58,983 nt of DNA, from positions 1-58,983 of the forward strand of contig JBAOKB010000134.1 of NCBI GenBank assembly GCA_037044905.1. The letters are read 5' to 3'. How positions within the stretch are numbered: position 1 is the first letter of the stretch; every line of letters begins with the position of its first letter. The DNA comes from Hortaea werneckii. Its lineage: Eukaryota > Ascomycota > Dothideomycetes > Mycosphaerellales > Teratosphaeriaceae. Made by a program: the position numbers and the translations under genes. Of this stretch, positions 44,525-54,805 are shown piece by piece. The notes beneath the pieces were generated by a model. That model was not told the DNA's origin and ran no database searches. It worked only from the letters and a program-made list of their open reading frames with translations.

Positions 44525-45585
44525 TTAGCACCCATGCTTCTTCAGCTCCTCCTCCGTCCACTCCCAAAGCCTCTCCGCCAACTTCTCATCCTGCGCGTAC
44601 TTGCTCCCCGCCGCCTTAGCGCCAATCGGTTTCCAGTAATGCGAGCTCCGCACCGTCTCCCGATCAGCCGCAGCGCACCAGAGCTGGTTCCGCGTGCCCT
44701 TGGGGACATCGTACAGCAGACCGGCTTTCGTCATCCCGCCCATGATCGTCTTGAAAGCGCCACCGCCGAACGTCGTGCTGGAGAAGGGGTTATACAGGTC
44801 TGTGACGATGACGCCCGGGTGCAGCGCGGTGGCGGTTAGGGAGGGGTAGTGCTTCTGCAGTTCGCGGGCATGCAGGATATTGGCTAGTTTGGCCTGCCCG
44901 TAGCGTGCCCAGGGCCCGACTTTCTCCAGCGCCGCTTGGTCGAAGAGGATGCCGCCGTTGGGCGCCATGTTGTGGCCTTCGGAGGAGAGGTTGACGACCC
45001 GGACGTCGGAGCCCGGCGTCTCGGCTGTTTTTAGTAGGGTCGGGAGGAGGAGCTTGGTGAAGAGGGCGTGGCCCATGTGGTTGGTGCCGAATTGGATCTC
45101 GTAGCCCTCGTTCGTCTTGGAGTATGGCGTTGCCATGATGCCCTGTCTGGTGTGAGTAGGCGTGGTTGAGTGCGGACTTGGTGGTGTAGGTGACCTACTG
45201 CGTTGTTCACGAGAATGTCAAGCCTGTCACTCTTCCCCTTGAACTCCTCGGCTGCTTTCTTGACGGATTCGAAGGACGACAAGTCCAGTTGCAAGAACGA
45301 TACGTTTCCATTGGGAACGGCCTTCTTGATCTCTGAGATGGCGGCCTCGGCTTTCGATGGTGTACGAGCGGCGAGAAAGATCTCCTTGGGGTCGTGCTTG
45401 GCGAGCTGTAAGACGGTCTCCTTCCCGAGACCGGCGTTACCTTTCATGTATTAGCATAGAGCAAGCGTCGCGTTTTGTCAAGCTTTGGGACGGTGCCTAC
45501 CTCCGGTTACGATGATGACTTTGCCACTCAGGCTTGGAATGTTTTGCTCGGGCGTCCAAGCGCCGCCTGTTAGAAAATCGAACAT
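44525..45585 (-). CDS. Short-chain dehydrogenase/reductase
   Basis: Three exons: 45585-45501, 45440-45199 and 45142-44525, giving 314 residues. Introns of 60 and 56 bp have GTAGGC and GTAGGT donors. The Rossmann fold begins VIIVTGGNAGLGKET (the TGxxxGxG cofactor motif spans intron 1). It continues with the LDLSSFES acidic turn, DILVNNAG (crossing intron 2), VNLSSEGH with the catalytic Ser, and ARYGQAKLAN with the catalytic YxxxK. The layout resembles retinol-dehydrogenase/WW-oxidoreductase-like SDRs (classical or extended, NADP-linked). AARTPSK after the second strand favours NADP(H). The substrate is unknown. Divergent from egd1. Confidence 0.92.
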
Positions 45586-46342
45586 TTTGGATGTTGTCGT
45601 CGGGTGTTTGCAGGATCTATTAATTCAATGGATGTGCTGGCGCTGAACAGTAGGCCTTTGCTTGGAGGGCAGAGGACTCGTAGGCTGTACGTTAGGGTTG
45701 GATAGGGTTGGATGTCCTTCAAAAGAGGTCTAGGACCGATTGCGCGTTTGATGATGATTTTATTTGCCTTGTCGTCTGCTGTCTGGTGCAACTCAAGTTA
45801 TATGAGACAATGCACTGGGAGTGGAAGGTATCTAAGTGCGTAATCGCATGGACATCAAGAAATCCCTAGGTAAGTACAGGTCCGAAGTTAATCGGGCACC
45901 GGAGCAACATTTCTTACGGCCGAGCGGATTAGATGAAGTATTGAGTGGCGAGCACTAAATCGGCAAATAGAATACCTGATCAACGGGGAGCAAGAAAATT
46001 TACTCACAAGGTCAGTCGGCCTGATTCAAGTGATCAATATATTCGACGAAGAGAACGTCGCGAATACATACACGCCTTCACCCGATGTTGCGATCATACA
46101 GATGCAGTCATCCTATCCAGCCCTTCACGGGCCGAGCCGAACTGAGAGACGGATACACCCGATCGAACTTCGCGGTCACGCACCTTGCCAAGACAAACCT
46201 CGTCGCCGACGACCCATTGCCAGCGCTGTCGAGGATCTTGCTGCATTCTGTTGCTTCAACAATTGAGATATAATCACTCCGACCACCTTTCAACCAAGTT
46301 CAAATACAGTACCGAGAGGTGCTGAAGAAAGAGCAAGTCAAG
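45586..46342. promoter_or_regulatory. Divergent intergenic region, SDR / egd1
   Basis: About 757 bases between two 5' ends, serving both promoters. Only short frames. A partial copy of the TACCTAGGTA motif (CCTAGGTA) lies at about 45865-45872. Confidence 0.4.
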
Positions 46343-47184
46343 ATGGATCACGAGAAGCTGGCCCGCATGCAAAATGCAGTGCGCATTGGTGTGTGAATGA
46401 TATGGCGGCGGTAGCGCCTGCAACCCTTTCGCAAAGTGTAGAATATGGATCTGTAGAGCTAACAATGTTACAGGGTAAGCACGAGTCCCCTTGTATTTCG
46501 CCCTCAGGTCCGCACGAGATCGCCCGCAGGACATGACCTCGAGCAGAAAGCACGCAGCGCGCGGATATGCACGAGGAGGAGAATAGCAAAGTCGAATGCG
46601 ATGATCACCGGGAAAGTGCTAACGGAAGGATGTAGTGGCAAGGGTACCCCGAGAAGAAAGATGAAAAAGGTGCACAAGAGCTCTGGCACCGACGACAAGA
46701 AGCTGCAGGGTGCCCTCAAGAAGCTGAACGTGCAGCCGATCACCGCGATTGAGGAGGTCAACATGTTCAAGCAGGACGGCAACGTCATCCACTTCTCCGC
46801 CCCGAAGGGTAAGTCTACCTCCAGCACGACCTGGCAACCAAGTCCGGCTAGCTAGCTAGCTACACCCACCAAGACAACCCTCTGGGCCCTCGAAGAACCA
46901 AGCTAACACTTATATCCCTCGCAGTCCACGCCTCGGTCCCCTCCAACACCTTCGCCCTCTACGGCAACGGCGAGGACAAGGAGCTGACAGAGCTTGTGCC
47001 GGGCATCCTGAACCAGCTCGGCCCGGACAGCCTAGCCTCGCTGCGCAAGCTGGCCGAGAGCTACCAGAGCATGCAGAAGGGCGGCGAAGGCGAGGAGGGC
47101 AAGAAGGAAGGCGGCGATGACGACGACGACATCCCGGACTTGGTCGAGGGCAGCAACTTCGAGAACAAGAATGAGGTCGAGTAA
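46343..47184 (+). CDS. egd1: Nascent polypeptide-associated complex subunit beta (Egd1/BTF3)
   Basis: Best simple model: exons 46343-46392, 46636-46808 and 46925-47184, giving 160 residues. NAC binds ribosomes at the tunnel exit and shields nascent chains; beta pairs with alpha (Egd2). The protein starts MDHEKLARMQNAVRIG, joins GKGTPRRKMKKVHKSS (the ribosome-binding basic motif), and continues KLQGALKKLNVQPITAIEEV, the NAC domain strands NVIHFSAPKVHASVPSNTF, and TELVPGILNQLGPDSL. It ends with an acidic tail. The first junction is uncertain. The simple model uses a weak GTGAATGA donor and gives RIGVGKG. Inside this 243-bp intron lies a strong CTAAC...ACAG acceptor followed one base later by GTAAGC, so a 1-nt exon (giving RIGGKG) or stepwise removal is possible. 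Intron 2 (116 bp) is clear. Confidence 0.92.
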
Positions 47185-47573
47185 GCCGTCCTTTCCTTCT
47201 TAGGAAGGCCCCGGAATTGAAGCTGCTGGTACGATTTTTCTCTTTTACGGCAGCAATTTATTGTTGATTGCGGGCCAAACATGATATGAATAGTTTCTGC
47301 AGCAGATACGGCGTCAAGGGAGCTTCTTCCTCACCTGGTCATCTGCTCGGGCCAAACGTGCGTCAATTTCTCGAGTCTCTCTCGGACTCTTTTCCAGTGT
47401 ATACATGCTCAGAGCACCTACTGTACATCTACGTATGCGGCATGGCTCTTCTGCACCGTGACTTTTTGCTGTGTGATCTTTGCATTTAGGGTATATCTGG
47501 TGAAAGCAATAGCCCACCCAACCTAAAACGCCCTGGCCATGTGTAACGGATCCATCATCACCCACTCCTTCTC
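47185..47573. other. Intergenic, convergent 3' flanks
   Basis: About 390 bases between egd1 and the SHB17-like gene. Nothing recognised. Confidence 0.5.
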
Positions 47574-48454
47574 TCAGCTCTTCCCCTCCTCGACCTGCTC
47601 AACCACATCACTCATAAACGCACCTCCCAGCAAAATCGCCGGCTCGTTCAGATTATGGTGCTCGTAACTCAGCGTGCCCACCCCGCCGGCTTCCAGGATC
47701 AGACTCGGGTTATCTGCGATATTCCTTCCCACCCATCTTCCGGCCAGTGCCCGCAGGATGTGTCCGTGAGCTACGATTAGCACGTCGAAGGGCTCGTTGA
47801 CGGTCCCCTTGGGTTTGCCGATCGCGTGCGCGTGGAAACGCTGTCGGATGTCGGTTATGAGCTCGTCTAGACGGGCGGTGATTTGTTGGGGAGACCTGTA
47901 TGTCGATTCTGCGTTAGCGAGGTCCCATCTCGTTGCCTTGAGTCCTTTTGCGTAGGTGTGTGAGAGGTCACATACTCCCCACCAGGACAGCCATCCCGCC
48001 AGATATCCCATTCGCCCTCCCCACTCTTTTCCCTCCGTTCCCGGATCTCCTGGCTCGTGACCCCCTCATAGTCGCCGTAATCCCATTCCCGGATTGCCTG
48101 AGTAATCTCGATATTCGCTCCCGTGCCCGTCTGTCCTTCCTCCCCGACGCCTACCGTATCACCGCCTGCATTCGGCGCGGCAATGTCGCCGTGCTGGTGC
48201 CATGGTATGGGTCCCTTACAGCCTAGTCCCAGTAGCTCTAAGGTCCGCTGGGCCCGTTTGCGGGGGCTCACGTAGATGTGGGCGAGGTTCCGGGGCACGA
48301 TGAGTCGATCGGAGCCTACGAGTGCTTTTCCCGTTGCCCGTATACGTTTCTCGCCGTTTACGGTCAGGGGGATGTCGCTCGTGCCCGTGTGCTTTCCGTT
48401 TAGCGACCACTCCGTCTCGCCGTGGCGGATGATGAAGACGCGGGGGGTGGTCAT
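47574..48454 (-). CDS. shb17: Histidine phosphatase, sedoheptulose-1,7-bisphosphatase-like
   Basis: Two exons: 48454-47976 and 47895-47574, giving 266 residues. The 80-bp intron has GTATGT, branch GCTAACGC and ACAG signals, phase 2. The histidine-phosphatase (phosphoglycerate mutase) fold is evident: FIIRHGETEWSLNGKHTG (catalytic RHG), VSPRKRAQRTLELL, IREWDYGDYEGVTS, WDIWRDGCPGGESP (spanning the intron), and LIVAHGHILRALAGRW with the second catalytic His. The WDIWRDGCPGGES and AGGVGTLSYEHHNLNEPA segments match yeast Shb17, which hydrolyses sedoheptulose 1,7-bisphosphate and drives riboneogenesis. A Gly/Thr-rich insert (about residues 83-110) is longer than in yeast. Functional assignment to Shb17 is by family resemblance. 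Confidence 0.85.
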
Positions 48455-49496
48455 TTTGCGGGGATTGAGATCGGACGGGTGTAGAGTCTTATACTGTCAA
48501 AATTGGTACCCGGTGCGATCAAGGGCGGTTACTACATCTTCAAGAGCATCTATATGATTAATAGAGAGATGACCAATTGACCACTAAGGATACTGCGGCT
48601 GCTGGTGGGGTTGCTACCACGTCACCGCTCATCCGCAGCTCCCGTCTGAGGTCCTCGACTTCGTGCGTCTAGTATCGAGAAAGATCATATTGAGGACGTG
48701 GACTAGACGTCTCCTTTTCGATAAACCGTGTCTTGTTTTCTCACCATTCAACTTTCGCATGCAACAACGTCCTCGTCGGCAACCGGATACCCTTTGATCT
48801 TTTTGACGGCCCATTGGTTGTAGAAGAGATACGCTAGAGGCTGTTCCCGCATCTGAATCCCCTTCGAGACGCCGGGCAGCTTCGACCTTCCCCGGGCCAG
48901 GCCGCGACCAGCCGCAAGCTTTTGGCCTGAGGCTTTTACCCGCGCTCCCGAAAAAGTGCTCGCTGCTATTCCCTTTTCGGACACGAATGAGGCAGTTTCC
49001 ACTTCTTCACGTCGTTTGGGGGCTGTCGCGACGATTGATGGTCGATGGACGGACGTCAGGTAGAGTAGCATACGGTAAGTCCCTCTCTTGGTATGAGCAC
49101 GTTTCCATACACCCCCTCTCTATCTTCAATCCATCTCTCTCTCTCTGCCTACTCTCTTCTGGTCCATTACCCGTGAACATACCACCTCGACTCTCCATAC
49201 TAGCGTCCACTCTATACTCCCACTCTCACTCCGCTGCCAAGACCACATTGGGCGAAGAACGACTGTCGCGTGTTCAAGTATACGACTCTTGTGGAAGGCA
49301 TCGCCCGTAGTCTAGTCAACATCGTCCTTGGATCTACACTCTCTCTACTTGGAACCCAAAGACCGAAGCCCACGCGAATCAAATCCGACGCACATAGGCC
49401 CCAGTGGCCTCAGGAACAACACCAATCTTAGGTCGACAAGCTCGCCTCTGCATCTCTCCACGGACATACCAACCACATCAGCAATCCTCCCCCAAA
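48455..49496. promoter_or_regulatory. Divergent intergenic region, shb17 / copper transporter
   Basis: About 1.04 kb between two 5' ends. A CT-rich stretch (about 49080-49240) precedes the copper transporter, which probably has a long leader. I could not identify a convincing copper-response element. Confidence 0.4.
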
Positions 49497-50273
49497 ATGG
49501 ACATGTCATCAATGTCTACCACAACCTCCATGAGCATGGCCTCAATGCCCACCTCCATGTCATCTTCCTCCTCAGATAGCAGCATGTCCGGCATGGACAT
49601 GTCCTCAGGCGGCGGGATGGCCATGGCCTTCACCAACTCGCACACCACCATGCTCTTCTCGCACGCCTGGCAACCCAAGACCTCAGGCGCCTACGCAGGG
49701 ACTTGCATATTCTTGATAGTCCTGGCCATCATCTCCCGCCTCATGCTCGCATACCGCCACTTCATCGAGCAGAAGTGGCGGGATCAAGCGACGCACCGGC
49801 GATACATTTTCGTTGCGGAGCAGTCAGCCGAGGACAAGGAACGCGCAGGCGGGGCACAGCTTAGCGGTGGTGACTCGTCGTCTTCCTCGTCCCTCCCCGC
49901 GTCGTTACGGAAAGTGGGGGACAGTAGTCAGAGCGAGGAGGCGATCCTGACGACCAATGGTCTCGATGAGCGCGTCAGAGTCGTTAAGGGTGCGGGTCGC
50001 TGCTTAGAACGTCCACCCTGGCGATTCTCGACCGATCTTCCGCGTGCGTGTATTTTCACCGTTCAGGCCGGCGTGGGATATTTGCTGTAAGTCCTTATCT
50101 TCTCTCAGAAAGTGCTCCCTCTCTCCTCATGTGCACGGCTGACTTTCATCTTCTACAGGATGCTGGCTGTCATGACCTTCAACGTCGGTTACTTCCTCTC
50201 CGTGCTCGCGGGACTCTTCGTCGGTGAGCTGGCGGTGGGTCGTTTCACACCGCTTGAAGACGCGCATCATTGA
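49497..50273 (+). CDS. Ctr-type copper transporter
   Basis: Two exons: 49497-50086 and 50159-50273, giving 234 residues. The 72-bp intron has GTAAGT and CTACAG borders, phase 2. The N terminus (about residues 1-45) is a Met/Ser-rich extracellular segment with repeated MxM motifs (MDMSSM, TSMSMASM, MSGMDM), the copper-capture signature of Ctr proteins. TM1 is at about 62-80 (YAGTCIFLIVLAIISRLML). A cytosolic loop of about 100 residues follows, with a Ser-rich tract. TM2 and TM3 form ACIFTVQAGVGYLLMLAVM and FNVGYFLSVLAGLFVGEL, containing the essential MxxxM-type region and a GxxxG-like packing motif. Ctr proteins are trimeric Cu(I) importers, usually induced by copper shortage. The start was placed at MDMSS because upstream codons lack Ctr character. 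Confidence 0.9.
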
Positions 50274-51739
50274 AACAGTGATGTCTTTCGTCTGTTTTGT
50301 ATAGTTTTGGTAACGAAGATATGACCACCCTTTTTATGATCTCTGACGTTGCTGTTTGGCAATTCCTTTTTGGTTGCATGAGCAGTGTCAAATGCCGCTA
50401 TGTCTCCGTGAGGGATCGTCTGAAGCTCGCCCCTCGTTCTCAACTGGGATATTGGTTGGCGAGACGGGATCTGGACACGTTCTCCCTTGTGCCTTCCTCC
50501 CTTTCTCTCTTCTCTAGATCCAAAGGCGTTCTTTCGATCATGGCTGTTCTCTTACGTCTGGGAATGCACTCCGTCTTTTGTAATAAGCCGAACACAGTCT
50601 AAAGTTTCAAAGGCCGGGATTACTGATGCTCTTCCTAGTTCTTTCGTATGCGATCTTGGACGTGATGGAATGAATCTCTCCTTTTAACTAAGGTGATTGG
50701 AGTGAGGGAATGAGTGGATGAGACGAGGGATGCAGTAAACGAACGGGCAAATGCTTTGCTTTTCTCTCGCTATATTCCTAAAATATATGCAATCCCTGTA
50801 CATTATAAGCCCATAGCAGGACTGTAGCAGCATTACTGCCGTCCCTCCCACCCATACTGAAAGGATCATGTCCCTGTCCCTCCCCTCCCCTCCGCCCCGC
50901 TCCTCGCCAACCCCAAAAGACATGGAAAGCTGGGCATCCAAACCCCCAACACCCGAAAAAGAGTGTACACCAAGTTCAAAAAAGTAAAAATAAAAAACAA
51001 TCAGCAGCAGGGATTCTCACCTGGTCACCCACGGTAATACTAATCTGCCGGTTTGCAGCTTAAGTACAGGAGAGCGGACGGGATCCTCTGTTCTCTGCAA
51101 CCTGTGGCCGATTGTACTGATTAATCTACCAATTATGTGTTATAGTGTCTTGTTTGCTACGCCATATGTCTGGATTCTGGATGTGGAAGGGCTAGCCCGG
51201 GGCGGGGGGTCTTGGTTAAGTGATATCGGGAATGACGGAGAGTTCGACTGGGAGACTTGGTAAGACTGGTGTAGGAAACGTGTGGGTACGGTCCTTAGCG
51301 GCTGCTCTGGTCGTGGGTGTTCTTTTGGTCTTCTTTCCCAAGGTGTAGGGGTGGCGCGGGGTTTGTTTGGGTGGATTTGTTTCTGCTCCGGGGGGGATGG
51401 AACGATTGGTTCGTTGTTTGGTGATCCCTGTCCTTGTTCGGGGTGGAGGAGGGTGAAGGGGATTGGAGATTGGAGCTTGAGTTGGGGTGTTGGTTCCGTT
51501 TATTACGTACTCTCGGAGGAGGAAGCTGGAGTGGCTGAAGGGGCCAAAGATGAGAGGGAGAGAGAAAGAGATTTTCTTTTTGTTGCATGACCCTGCAATT
51601 TGGAGACCTTTCTCATTGCTCCTTCTCTCCGTATGGGTGAACCAATGTACAGAGGAAGTCTTCCACGACACCATCTCTACTGTCGTCATCACACATCACC
51701 TTCCCCACCCCTCTCACTCCCCTACACCCCTCTTCCCCC
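50274..51739. other. Intergenic, convergent 3' flanks
   Basis: About 1.47 kb between the copper transporter and the CREG-like gene. Short frames only; a 158-codon minus frame at 51216-51692 and overlapping plus frames have skewed composition from G/T-rich DNA. No motif recognised. Confidence 0.5.
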
Positions 51740-52573
51740 TCACTCCCCAGGCAACCTACACTCCTCAACCTCCTCCCGCGTAACGCCCCTCCACTCCTCC
51801 ACCGGCAACCACTGGATCCGCGCCCGATCCCCAAACCCCCCAAACCAATACACGTGCTCCACGACGAAGCGCACGTACTGCGAAGAATGGATATCGTTTC
51901 CCGGCTGCCAAAGCGCCGAATCGGGATGCGTGCGCATGAAACACGCGGGCACGAGGTGGCGCGCCAGGTCCCCGGCGGGGATGGGCTCGAGGTAGCCGTG
52001 CAGGCTGAAACGCGGGAGCGCGGCGGGCGTGTGCGGGGTAGGGATGTCGTCGTCTTCGCGGTTCTTTGCGTGGGTGTTCGAAGAAGTGTAGTGCGTTGAT
52101 TGCCGCGGCCACCAGCGGATTTCCATGCTGATATTGGAGCCCTCGGCGAAGTTCCGATAGGGTGTTGCGATGTCGATGGCGAGGAGCGTGGGGTTGCCTG
52201 TGTCCGGCTCGCAGTCCGAGTAGTATTCCATGAGACCTATGGGACTCCCTGCTAGGTCTGTGGGTCGGGATTGCCAGGCGGAGAGTTCTTGGGAGGTGAA
52301 GTCGGAGGAGTCCGATGAGGATGGTGGGGTGGTGGTGGTGGTGTTGCCGGGGAAGGTGGTCACGAGGGTGCTAAGGGAGGAGAGATGCATGATTCGTCGG
52401 GCCATGACGGCGGATTCGTGCACTGATGGGAAATGGAAGGGTTCATCGCCGTCTTGCTTGAGAGATGATGGATCATGTTGATAGGCTGGGTCTTGCTGGA
52501 GAATGGGTGGGAGGAGGAGAGATCGCGCTGCTACGGTGCTAGCTAGAGCAGCGAGCCAGAGTGGATGTACCAT
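51740..52573 (-). CDS. Secreted CREG-like FMN-binding-split-barrel protein
   Basis: 277 residues, single exon. A signal peptide (MVHPLWLAALASTVAARS) is followed by a domain resembling CREG1 / pyridoxamine-oxidase-like split barrels (Pyrid_oxidase_2). Landmarks are ESAVMARRIMHLSSLSTLVT near residue 55, SPIGLMEYYSDCEPDTGNP near 115, then the LLAIDIATPYRNFAEGSNIS strand pair, ARHLVPACFMRTHPDS, and the ending YWFGGFGDRARIQWLPVEEW. CREG proteins are glycosylated secretory or lysosomal proteins that have lost flavin oxidase activity; fungal members are uncharacterised. N-glycosylation sequons (such as NTTT, NIS) agree with secretion. A Thr/Ser-rich insert lies at about residues 75-95. Divergent from rps30. 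Confidence 0.82.
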   Translation of the reverse strand: MVHPLWLAALASTVAARSLLLPPILQQDPAYQHDPSSLKQDGDEPFHFPSVHESAVMARRIMHLSSLSTLVTTFPGNTTTTTPPSSSDSSDFTSQELSAWQSRPTDLAGSPIGLMEYYSDCEPDTGNPTLLAIDIATPYRNFAEGSNISMEIRWWPRQSTHYTSSNTHAKNREDDDIPTPHTPAALPRFSLHGYLEPIPAGDLARHLVPACFMRTHPDSALWQPGNDIHSSQYVRFVVEHVYWFGGFGDRARIQWLPVEEWRGVTREEVEECRLPGE

Positions 52574-53010
52574 TTTCGTAGTAGATCCTATCTTTGATTA
52601 CTTCGATGCTCAAGTTGCTAGGACAAGCAGTAAACATCGAGTGAATGTCAACCATTTATCTCCAAACCAGCGATGACGGCAAGATCTCGGGCATCATCAG
52701 TCCGAGGGTGTTACCCGAAATGGTCTAGCATGCCAAGCCCCGCCGGAAGTAGCCGCGCAGAGGCACCTCGAGCGGAGAAATTGAAGCCCAGCATCATCGC
52801 CGCCCCCGACTGCTGGATCAGGACGACAACGAAACCACATCCATCCATCTGGTGAGTCACCGCGAACCCATCATCAAAAGAAAGAGCCGGAATAGCGTAC
52901 GACTCGAATTTGGGATATATCGCCGACGCAAACCGTTGAAGGGGGATAGAAAAGCTGACTTGAGCGCCTCTTTGCCACACAGTCCATCACAACTTCGATA
53001 ACTCGCGAAG
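52574..53010. promoter_or_regulatory. Divergent intergenic region, CREG-like / rps30
   Basis: About 437 bases between two 5' ends, including the ribosomal protein promoter. No specific element identified. Confidence 0.4.
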
Positions 53011-53378
53011 ATGGGTAAGGTCCACGGATCATTGGCGCGTGCCGGTAAGGTCAAGTCTCAGACACCAAAGGTACGCATTTCCCATGAAAATCCATCCGTA
53101 GCCCTGTTTTGCTAGGGTGGCAAGCCTCCAAAGGGCAGCGCACGACCGCATCAAAACGGGCTGCATATCGTATATTCCATCCACTGCGGATGACACGTCA
53201 GCGACGAGGAGATCAATGGAGGTTGACGTTATTATTTCCCACCCAATAGGTCGAGCCCCAGGAGAAGAAGAAGACCCCCAAGGGCCGCGCGAAGAAGAGA
53301 GTCGTCTACACCCGCCGTTTCGTGAACGTCACCATGACCGGCGGCAAGAGAAAGATGAACCCGAACCCGACCTCGTAA
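53011..53378 (+). CDS. rps30: 40S ribosomal protein S30 (eS30)
   Basis: Two exons: 53011-53070 and 53250-53378, giving 62 residues. The 179-bp intron (GTACGC donor, CAATAG acceptor) is phase 0. The protein reads MGKVHGSLARAGKVKSQTPK, then VEPQEKKKTPKGRAKKR, VVYTRRFVNV and a GGKRKMNPNP ending, a full-length match to fungal eS30, a basic protein of the 40S head region near the decoding site. As usual in fungi it lacks the ubiquitin-like FUBI fusion of animal homologues. An early long intron is typical for fungal ribosomal protein genes. The gene is too short and split to appear as a long open frame. Confidence 0.97.
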
Positions 53379-54588
53379 GGGTAGGATGCGCTACGAAGTG
53401 GGAATCGGGGGAATGATGAAAACGGAGATGCAGTGGCGGTTCTTCCTGAAAGAGCGGTAGAGCATGGTTTCCTGCGTGCTGTCATGTGCGTAGGGACGGA
53501 GCGATAAAGAAGATGTTCGACCATTATGCATGGATGAAGGAGGAGGGAAATCTGCCTCTGGCGTTCTGGTTGGGCAGGTACAATGCAGTGCGTACATGAC
53601 AAAAACCTCTGTGTTGAAGCACTTGTGTGTGTCTACTTTTCATGTCTTGAGAGTTCTCTGCGTTGCTTCGTTTCACTCCGGACTTCGCGGGCTCGATAAC
53701 AAAACGAGATATGATTGATGCGCAAGTGGTCAGCTAGGCTCAGATCGGCATACCGTGTAAATGGGACAAGATTGAGCTAGCTGTACATGCTATGACGATG
53801 ACGGTTTCTCGCACGTTTCCCACACGTCTCCCACTCTGTCCATGCGCTGAGTGCACCCTACTGTCTTGACCTGACGCTGAGACACCCAACCAGTCTAATT
53901 CGTCATCTTCCCAGCTACTTTCATCAACGCTATCTAAGCGTAACAAGCCTTCGGAGGTAGGGAACACGTCACACTGCACCGCCGCCTGTACGCCCCCATC
54001 CCCACAATGTCCCCTCTTTCCTCTCAGACGAACGATACTACGCTGAGTACGCTCCGTCCAGTTCCAAGATCGTCCATAGCTACCCTGACAACATCTTCTC
54101 CTACCTCTACTCTCTCCCCTTCTCCCTTCCCAACTGCAGAGACCGGAACCAATTGGATATCCTTTTACTACCTCCTTCCCGTTCCAGACGGACAAGCCAA
54201 GAGACATAGAACATCCATCCGCCCACCAAACACACCACCGCCTTACCCATCTAATCTTCACAACCAAGTGCATCAAAACCCCAAATTCCTGTCCAGGCAC
54301 TGAGAAGATCAGAATGTTTCCTCCTTAGCACCCGCAAGAGGGGTCCGGAGTAAAGATCAAGATCTCTCTTCAATCAACCACTTCCTTCTTCATCTAGCCT
54401 TTCAAGAACAAGAGACCTGGGATCTGAGTGTCCGCTCTTCTGTCGACTGGAAGGACTGAAGGCCTTCGGTTGTAGTAGTTGCCTGCGGGAAAGGTATACC
54501 AAGCACCCCGGAAGGACGGACGGACAGGTGGGAAACCCATGCAGAATGAATGCAAGGAGGTAGGTTAAGGAAAAGGGGAAAGAGTCAA

Positions 54589-54638
<50 letters not shown>

Positions 54639-54805
54639 GAAAAGGGAAATATGATGGAATCTATACACACAACTAATTCATCCTTTCATCAAACGACATC
54701 CCCCCCTCAACAGACCACTCCACGGGGAAAAACGCCGCCGCCGCCGCCAACCCTTTCCCCCCTTTTCAGTCCGCGCGGGCTCTCCACACCTTTCCTCCCT
54801 CCTCC
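53379..54805. other. Intergenic region with G47 tract
   Basis: About 1.43 kb between the 3' ends of rps30 and the methylcitrate synthase gene. Overlapping frames on both strands at 53740-54303 show no protein-like features. A G47 homopolymer lies at 54591-54637. Nothing else recognised. Confidence 0.5.
54591..54637. repeat. G47 homopolymer
   Basis: Forty-seven consecutive G on the plus strand, about 170 bp past the stop of the minus-strand methylcitrate synthase gene, whose sense strand therefore carries a C tract here. Length may be approximate because such runs assemble poorly. Confidence 0.9.

Noticed and set aside
53740..54303. 186-codon minus frame with overlapping 98-codon plus frame
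   Set aside because: No recognisable domain or splice-consistent extension; both look like chance frames.
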